DNA of 55,495 nucleotides. It comes from an uncultured Subdoligranulum sp. GTDB lineage: Bacteria > Bacillota > Clostridia > Oscillospirales > Ruminococcaceae. The position numbers were made by a program, and so were the translations under genes. The stretch covers positions 1 to 55,495 of the forward strand of contig UQZO01000014.1 in the NCBI GenBank assembly GCA_900545545.1, read 5' to 3'. Below, piece by piece: positions 50,381 to 55,495 of the stretch. The notes below the pieces were generated by a model, which was not told the DNA's origin, searched no databases, and worked only from the letters and a program-made list of their open reading frames with translations. Each line of letters begins with the position of its first letter. Within the stretch, counting starts at the first letter, position 1.

Positions 50381-51607
50381 TCAGCCTTTCGGATAATACG
50401 TTTTAAACTTCTTGAACTGGCGGCGCAGCTGTTCCAGCACGCAGGCGTAGCGGATGGGGTTCATCCACAGGTCGGGCTTGTACAGCAGCGAGCAGGCTTC
50501 CTTGCCCTGGGCTTTCAGCTGGCGGGCTTTTTCCACCAGCTGCTTGTCCTCGGTGTAGGTAAAGGCCACCTGGGCGGGCACATGGTGCCAGAACACTTCG
50601 TTGCGGTTCAGCACGCAGTCGGTGCCGCCGTCGTTCCACTTTTCCACCACCAGCTTGGCGATGTTCATGCCGGTGGAGGTTACATAGTAGTTGCTGCGGC
50701 CCTGGCGCAGGTTGATCTCAAACACCCGGAAATCCCCCGGTTCGCCGGACCACTTGATGTCGAAGTTGGAAAAACCGGTGTAGTGGCAGGCTTCCAGCAT
50801 CCGGCGGATGTTCTCCACCAGCGGCAGGGCGGTGGTATCCTCGGTGACGATGGCGGCGTGGTTGCCCAGCCCGTGGGGGGTGTGCTCCTCCACCATGGTG
50901 TGGCCCAGGCACATGGCGCGGACCTTGCCGTTCTCGTCGGAGAAGGCGGTCAGCACCCGCATGTGGTCGTCGCCGCCCGGCACCATCTTCTGCAGGATCA
51001 TCTTGTCGGGGTAGCCCGAAGCGTAGATCTGTTTGACGATGGCGGCTGCCTCGGCGGGGTCGGCGGCGGTGTAGACCTTCTTCATGCCGTCAAAGGGGAA
51101 TTTCCAATAGGCCACGCTGGAAGAAGGCTTTACGATGATGGGGTAGGCAAAACCCAGCTTGTCTTCGGTCAGTTCGGCGGCGTCCACCGGGGCGGTGAGC
51201 ACCTTGGTGGTGGGGTAGGGAATGCCGAACTTGTCGCAGACTTCGTAAAATTCGGCTTTCTTCTGGATCAGGCCGTATAGATCGGCGGCGGGGCCGGGGG
51301 CGATATACTCCGGCAGTTCGGCCTTGCGGCGGATGATCATGGCCGCGTAGTCGTCGGTGCAGCCGAAGAGATAGAGCTTCTTGCCTGCATGCTCCTTGGC
51401 AAAATCATGGAGCACTTTCAGCATGGTGGGCTCGTTGTCGATATCCGGCACAATGGTAAAGTGGATGATCTTGGAATATTTGGTGGGCGCCATAGCATAC
51501 CGGCCGAAAGCGTAGCTTTCCACGCCGTAGGCTTCATGGAAGGCCCGGGCAAAGTTGTAGCAGTTCAGGTCGGCACCCAAAAATACAGGGATCAGATCGG
51601 TATTCAT
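50381..51607 (-). CDS. ATP-grasp ligase resembling D-aspartate ligase (Asl)
   Basis: A 408-residue ATP-grasp enzyme. Its stretches IPVFLGADLNCYNFARAF, MAPTKYSKI, KAEFYEVCDKFGIPYP, DDHMRVLTAF, RAMCLGHTMVE, TGFSNFDIKW and EINLRQGRS match, from memory, the D-aspartate ligase of Enterococcus faecium, which attaches D-Asp to the lysine side chain of peptidoglycan precursors. The catalytic ATP/Mg site is in FEINLRQGRS. Its position between murE and an asparagine-synthase-family gene, with gaps of 7 and 26 bases, strongly supports a peptidoglycan role. D-Asp as the actual substrate is an inference; an aspartate racemase is not in the window. Confidence 0.85.
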   Translation of the reverse strand: MNTDLIPVFLGADLNCYNFARAFHEAYGVESYAFGRYAMAPTKYSKIIHFTIVPDIDNEPTMLKVLHDFAKEHAGKKLYLFGCTDDYAAMIIRRKAELPEYIAPGPAADLYGLIQKKAEFYEVCDKFGIPYPTTKVLTAPVDAAELTEDKLGFAYPIIVKPSSSVAYWKFPFDGMKKVYTAADPAEAAAIVKQIYASGYPDKMILQKMVPGGDDHMRVLTAFSDENGKVRAMCLGHTMVEEHTPHGLGNHAAIVTEDTTALPLVENIRRMLEACHYTGFSNFDIKWSGEPGDFRVFEINLRQGRSNYYVTSTGMNIAKLVVEKWNDGGTDCVLNRNEVFWHHVPAQVAFTYTEDKQLVEKARQLKAQGKEACSLLYKPDLWMNPIRYACVLEQLRRQFKKFKTYYPKG

Positions 51608-51633
51608 AGCAAAAATTGCATCTCCTCACGTGT

Positions 51634-53481
51634 TCAGTTCCATTTCTCAAAGAACTGTTCGTGCCAGGTCAGGAAGGTGTAGGCCGTCCAGATCTTGCGG
51701 CGCTCGTGGCGCGGGTCGGCCAGCATAGCCACCAGCTTGTCCTGGTCGAAGTATTCCGCGGCCACATCGCTCTCAAACCGGGCGCGCACCTTGGCCGCAA
51801 AGGCCGGGTCTTCCAGCCACTTGGCAATGGGCACGGGGAAGCCTTTCTTGGTGCGGTTGGCCCAGGCGTCGGGCAGAGTCTTGTTGGCGGCAGCACGCAG
51901 TACAGCCTTGGTGTCGTCGGCGATCTTGTAGTTTACGGGGTAGCTGGATGCCTCCCGCAGCACTTCGCGGTCCAGGTAGGGCACGCGCAGCTCCAGGCTG
52001 TGGGCCATGCTCATCTTGTCGGCTTTCAGCAGAATGTCGCCGGGCAGCCAGAGGTTCAGGTCCAGATACTGCTTCTTTTCCAGCTCCGGCAGGTCCTTCA
52101 CCCGGTCGTAGATGGGCGCGGCCACCTCGCGGGCGGTGGGGCCTACGCGGTATTTCGGCTTCAGGATGTCGTAGGCTTCCTTCTCGGTAAAGACCAGCGC
52201 CTGGCCGATGAACCAGTCCTCGGGGCGGCCGCTGCCTTTAATAATGAAGTCGTGACCCTTGAAGTAGGGCAGGTGCTGGCTGGCATCGCTGGCCAGATGA
52301 CGCAGCCCCAGCGGCAGATGCTTGTATTTCTGCATCAGCGGGGTATCGGCATACCACTCGTACCCGGCATAGATCTCGTCGGCACCCTCACCGGAAAGCA
52401 CAACCGTCACGTGGCGGCGGGCCAGCTGGCACAGGAAATACAGCGGCACCGAGGAGGGGTTGGACTGGGGCTCATCCATATGGTACTGGATGTCCGCGAA
52501 GGCGTCCAGGCACTGTTCCTTGGTCAGCATCTCGCGGTAGTTGTGGATGCCCAACTTCTGGGAGAGTTCGGCAGCCTCGGTGGTCTCGTCGAACTTGTGG
52601 CCGCCGTCGGGGGTTTCAAAACCGACGGAGAAGGTGTCGTCGGGCATCAGGCAGGCGGTGATATAGCTGGAATCCACGCCGCCGGACAGGAAGGAACCTA
52701 CCTTCACATCGCTGATGCGGTGGGCCGCCACCGACTCCCGCACCCGGGCGTCGATCTCGGCGGCGCAATCCTCAAAGCTCATACCGGTCTTGTGGCGGAA
52801 GTCCACATCCCAGTAGCGCTCCGTGTGCATCTTGCCGTCCTTGTACTCAAACCAGTGGGCGGGCGGCAGCTTGTAGGTGCCCTTGAAGAAGGTTTCGTTC
52901 ATGGCACTGTACTGGAAGGTCAGGTAGGGGCGCAGGGCCTCGGCGTTGACCTCCCGGCGGAAACCGGGGTGCTCCAAAAGACTCTTGATCTCGGAACCGA
53001 ACAGCAGCTCCCCTGCGTCGGTCTGCGTGTAATAGAAGGGCTTGACGCCGAAGATGTCCCGGGCGCCGTACATGACGTTCGTCTTGGTGTCGTAGACCAC
53101 AAAGGCGAACATGCCGCGCAGCATGGCGGCCAGCTTGTTGCCGTACTCCTCGTAGCCGTGCAGGATGACCTCGGTATCGCAATGGGTCTTGAAAACATGA
53201 CCCTTGGCCTGCAGCTCGGTGCGCAGGTCCATGAAGTTGTAGATCTCGCCGTTGAAAACGCAGACGACGGTGCCGTCCTCGTTGTACATCGGCTGACGGC
53301 CTGCCGCCAGGTCGATGATGCTCAGCCGGCGGAAACCCAGTGCCACGGCGGTGGCGGGGGTGTCGCCGCTCAGGTGATACCCTTCCATATCGGGGCCGCG
53401 GTGGATGATGCGGTCCGCCATCTTATGCAGGATCGCCTCACGCGCTTCACGCAGCCCGGTAAAACCAACAAAACCACACAT
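51634..53481 (-). CDS. Asparagine synthase-family amidotransferase, probably cell-wall (AsnH-like)
   Basis: A 615-residue glutamine-dependent amidotransferase. The glutaminase domain starts Met-Cys2 (MCGFVGFTG) with HRGPDMEGYH and FNGEIYNF; the synthetase domain has the PP-loop FLSGGVDSS and VVLSGEGADEIYAGYEW, and it ends with RTKKGFPVP. Free-asparagine synthesis already has a dedicated T-box-controlled gene at 26.5 kb. This one leads an operon with a D-Asp-ligase-like gene and murE. In Lactococcus an AsnB homologue, AsnH, amidates the D-Asp of the cross-bridge to D-Asn, so I infer the same job here. A role in asparagine synthesis remains possible. Confidence 0.85.
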   Translation of the reverse strand: MCGFVGFTGLREAREAILHKMADRIIHRGPDMEGYHLSGDTPATAVALGFRRLSIIDLAAGRQPMYNEDGTVVCVFNGEIYNFMDLRTELQAKGHVFKTHCDTEVILHGYEEYGNKLAAMLRGMFAFVVYDTKTNVMYGARDIFGVKPFYYTQTDAGELLFGSEIKSLLEHPGFRREVNAEALRPYLTFQYSAMNETFFKGTYKLPPAHWFEYKDGKMHTERYWDVDFRHKTGMSFEDCAAEIDARVRESVAAHRISDVKVGSFLSGGVDSSYITACLMPDDTFSVGFETPDGGHKFDETTEAAELSQKLGIHNYREMLTKEQCLDAFADIQYHMDEPQSNPSSVPLYFLCQLARRHVTVVLSGEGADEIYAGYEWYADTPLMQKYKHLPLGLRHLASDASQHLPYFKGHDFIIKGSGRPEDWFIGQALVFTEKEAYDILKPKYRVGPTAREVAAPIYDRVKDLPELEKKQYLDLNLWLPGDILLKADKMSMAHSLELRVPYLDREVLREASSYPVNYKIADDTKAVLRAAANKTLPDAWANRTKKGFPVPIAKWLEDPAFAAKVRARFESDVAAEYFDQDKLVAMLADPRHERRKIWTAYTFLTWHEQFFEKWN

Positions 53482-53571
53482 GGTCGTTTATCCTTTCCCT
53501 TTTTCAGGTTGCCTCTTTCCTATACGGAGAAAATTCCATATACCTTTATATTCTACCACAGTACCCTACAA

Positions 53572-53606
53572 AAGAAAACCCCCGCCCGGATTTTTCCGGA
53601 CGGGGA
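53572..53606 (-). terminator. Terminator of corA
   Basis: On the minus strand CCCCGTCCGGA and TCCGGGCGGGG pair with one mismatch around AAAA, followed by GTTTTCTTTTG. The -10 of the next operon (TAGAAT, 53555-53550) is only 17 bases further. Confidence 0.88.
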
Positions 53607-53613
53607 GATTGCG

Positions 53614-54555
53614 TTACAGCATGTGTTTTTTGTGCAGGAACCAGGCTGTCACCACACAGACCACCAGTGTCAGGAACAGCACGATGCCGAAACCGGCGTC
53701 GCTGTTGGCGAAGGGCATACCTTCGGAGGAAACGTTCATGCCGTATAAACCGCTTACGACGGTCGGCACGGCCATCAGCAGGGTGATGCTGGTAAGGTAT
53801 TTCATGGCGTTGTTCAAACGGTTGTCCAGAATGGAGCTGAACAGTTCCCGGGTACCTTTAATATCATCGCGGTAGATACTGGTCATCTCAATGGCCTGGC
53901 GGATCTCGACGATAACATCATCCAGCAGTTCCCGGTCGTCGGGGTACTGTTCCAGCCGTTTGTAGCGGGTCAGGCGGTCCAGTACGGTGGCGTTGGCACG
54001 CAAACTGGTGGCAAAATAGACCAGCGTGGATTCCAAACCGTGCAGCTCCACCAGGTCGCTGTCCCGCAGATCCCCGGACAGGTTCTTTTCCAGTGCCTGC
54101 CGACGGCGGTCGATGAGGCGCAGCTCCTGCTGGTACATGGTGGCGGCGCGGTAAAGCAGCTGGTAGACAAACCGCATTTTCTTGCGGGTGGAAAATCCCT
54201 TCACCCTGCAGTTGGAAAAATCTCCGATCACCGGCGTTTCCACCGAGCAGACGGTGACCACCAGCTCCTGCGTCAACAGGATGCCCATAGGAATGGTGGA
54301 GTAGATGCCTTCCCCGGAACCGGGAAGCTGATAGGGAATGTCCACGATGATAACGGTATAGCCGTCCTCCAGACTGATACGCGCCGATTCTTCGGGGTCG
54401 GTGGCGGCAAACAGGTCGTCGGGTTCAATATCCAGGGTGGCAGCCACCCGGCGCACTTCTTCCTCGGTAGGGGCTGTCAGGCAGACCCAGCTCCCCTCAT
54501 CCATATCGTCCACGCGCGTCAGCAGTTTATCCTTCGTGCGGTAAATCTTCATCAT
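53614..54555 (-). CDS. corA: CorA-family divalent cation transporter
   Basis: A 313-residue Mg2+/Co2+ channel. A cytoplasmic funnel domain of about 250 residues, mostly alpha-helical (LELHG-LEST, RLEQYPDDRELLDDVIVEIRQ in part), leads into two C-terminal helices; the pore signature YGMN is between them (SGLYGMNVSSEG). Three close start codons exist; I chose 54555 because GGGTGGG lies seven bases upstream. It is a single gene between the rRNA leader and the cell-wall operon. Confidence 0.9.
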   Translation of the reverse strand: MMKIYRTKDKLLTRVDDMDEGSWVCLTAPTEEEVRRVAATLDIEPDDLFAATDPEESARISLEDGYTVIIVDIPYQLPGSGEGIYSTIPMGILLTQELVVTVCSVETPVIGDFSNCRVKGFSTRKKMRFVYQLLYRAATMYQQELRLIDRRRQALEKNLSGDLRDSDLVELHGLESTLVYFATSLRANATVLDRLTRYKRLEQYPDDRELLDDVIVEIRQAIEMTSIYRDDIKGTRELFSSILDNRLNNAMKYLTSITLLMAVPTVVSGLYGMNVSSEGMPFANSDAGFGIVLFLTLVVCVVTAWFLHKKHML

Positions 54556-54760
54556 GGCCATGCCCACCCAATTCCAAACTTCTGCTTACCAGTATAAGCC
54601 CTTGGCGGTCAAACCGCAAGTAAAACCTTTGTACAGTGCGCCCTCTATACCTTATATAATAGCAAAAATACCCCCGCAAAGACAGAAACACAAAAAATCA
54701 CGCTATACCGAATAACCAAAAATGGACCGAAAAATTTGTCAAAAAAATTGAAAAAAGGTG

Positions 54761-54789
54761 TTGACAAACGGTGTTCCCGGTGGTATTAT
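54761..54789 (+). promoter_or_regulatory. rRNA promoter P1
   Basis: TTGACA (54761-54766), 17-base spacer, TATTAT (54784-54789). Confidence 0.9.
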
Positions 54790-54912
54790 AGTCAAGCTGT
54801 CCGGCGCGAGAGCGACACAGACAGCCGCTGAAAACCGCATAACAACAGCCTTTGAAGGCTTTTCGGGAGCTTCGGCTCACGAAAAAACTTCAAAAAAATC
54901 TCAAAAAAGTTC

Positions 54913-54941
54913 TTGACAAACGGAACTTCATGAGATATAAT
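54913..54941 (+). promoter_or_regulatory. rRNA promoter P2
   Basis: TTGACA (54913-54918), 17-base spacer, TATAAT (54936-54941), a perfect consensus promoter. TTGACAAACGG is shared with P1, suggesting that the tandem promoters arose by duplication. Confidence 0.95.
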
Positions 54942-55139
54942 AAATAGGCTGTCACGCGAGATGCGAACAGCGAGCAGGACCTTGAAAATTGAACAAAACT
55001 GAAACTTGTGAACCTTGATCGTGAGTTTTGGAAACTCACGTAAATCAATTCCAAATTTACAAGTAATTCAAACAGGACGCAAGCGATTGTGTCTGAGTGA
55101 TTTACAAGATTAAACACTTATAAAGTGATTTAATACCAT

Positions 55140-55495
55140 TTTATAAAGAGTTTGATCCTGGCTCAGGACGAACGCTGGCGGCGCGCCTAACACATGCAAG
55201 TCGAACGGAGTTATTCTGAATGAAGTTTTCGGATGGATTTCGGAATAACTTAGTGGCGAACGGGTGAGTAACGCGTGAGTAACCTGCCCTGGAGTGGGGG
55301 ACAACAGTTGGAAACGACTGCTAATACCGCATAAGCCCACAGTGCCGCATGGCACAGCGGGAAAAGGATTTATTCGCTTCAGGATGGACTCGCGTCCAAT
55401 TAGCTAGTTGGTGAGGTAACGGCCCACCAAGGCGACGATTGGTAGCCGGACTGAGAGGTTGAACGGCCACATTGGGACTGAGACACGGCCCAGAC
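55140..55495 (+). rRNA. rrs: 16S ribosomal RNA, 5' part (cut by the window edge)
   Basis: The 5' landmark AGAGTTTGATCCTGGCTCAG begins at 55147, followed by GACGAACGCTGGCGGCG, AACGGGTGAGTAACGCGTGA and the start of the V2 region, ending at GACACGGCCCAGAC. About 350 of some 1500 bases are present. The V1 and V2 sequences look like Oscillospiraceae/Ruminococcaceae. The exact mature 5' end is approximate. Confidence 0.97.

Larger units (their letters stand above)
54568..55139 (+). other. rRNA operon leader region
   Basis: No protein gene is seen. The AT-rich stretch carries two consensus promoters, a UUCG-type hairpin (GAGC-TTCG-GCTC, 54867-54878), the element ACCTTGAAAATTGAAC (54979) common before Gram-positive rRNA genes, a 9-bp hairpin (CGTGAGTTT/AAACTCACG, 55020-55040) and a second (GTAAAT/ATTTAC, 55041-55061). 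TTATAAAG occurs twice shortly before 16S. These are likely processing and antitermination signals. Confidence 0.75.

Noticed and set aside
53482..53613. T-box upstream of the second asparagine synthase
   Set aside because: No GGTGGNACCGCG core or specifier-loop elements are present; only a short leader follows the corA terminator.
54698..55355. Short minus-strand open frames in the rRNA leader and 16S gene
   Set aside because: They are antisense to rRNA promoters and to 16S rRNA and have no ribosome sites.

Overview
The window looks like a piece of a GC-rich, anaerobic, gut-type Clostridia chromosome from the Oscillospiraceae/Ruminococcaceae (Faecalibacterium, Gemmiger or Subdoligranulum neighbourhood). 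This is inferred from the 5' end of a 16S rRNA gene at the right edge, the anaerobe gene set (rubrerythrin, PerR, Feo, ATP-dependent PEP carboxykinase) and Gram-positive regulation (T-box, THF riboswitch, strong Shine-Dalgarno sites). The first 32 bases are not genomic: they are a Nextera/Tn5 adapter left on the contig end. No phage, transposon, CRISPR or tRNA gene was seen. It is a core-genome region with closely packed, short operons.

Layout. 1-9.7 kb: a small membrane protein, a C39-like fold protein that lacks its catalytic residues, an AraD-type epimerase, pckA, a UvrD/PcrA helicase downstream of a GNAT-MnmM fusion, and an HtrA protease. 9.7-17.7 kb: a FAD-dependent dehydrogenase, an HdeD-like protein with a cytidylate-kinase-like protein, hisB-glyA, dnaK and azlCD. 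17.7-21.8 kb: citrate synthase and aconitase, divergently transcribed. 21.9-26 kb: two tandem AI-2E-family transporters and a two-gene SufBC-like (SmsCB) Fe-S assembly operon. 26-30.5 kb: asparagine synthetase under an Asn T-box, the folate transporter subunit FolT under a THF riboswitch, and an alanine/glycine:Na+ symporter.

30.6-43 kb is mainly envelope and stress functions on the minus strand: an ECF sigma/anti-sigma operon with two membrane proteins, exonuclease III with a MATE exporter, a MacAB-like efflux operon, a second ECF sigma/anti-sigma pair, and an acyltransferase with a pentapeptide-repeat protein. 43-48 kb handles iron and peroxide: PerR diverges from rubrerythrin with matching operator-like palindromes, then feoA-feoA-feoB, a Cys-rich FeoB-associated protein and a DtxR-type regulator, with three copies of a 16-bp palindrome in the feo leader. 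48-53.5 kb carries a lipoprotein and a three-gene operon (asparagine synthase, D-aspartate-ligase-like ATP-grasp enzyme, MurE) that reads as a cell-wall cross-bridge module. A CorA transporter and the tandem-promoter leader of an rRNA operon close the window.

The most interesting points are the predicted D-Asp/D-Asn cross-bridge operon with a non-DAP MurE, the folT leader with a riboswitch terminator followed by a hairpin that buries the ribosome binding site, the triple operator in the feo leader, the GNAT-MnmM fusion and the pseudo-peptidase.
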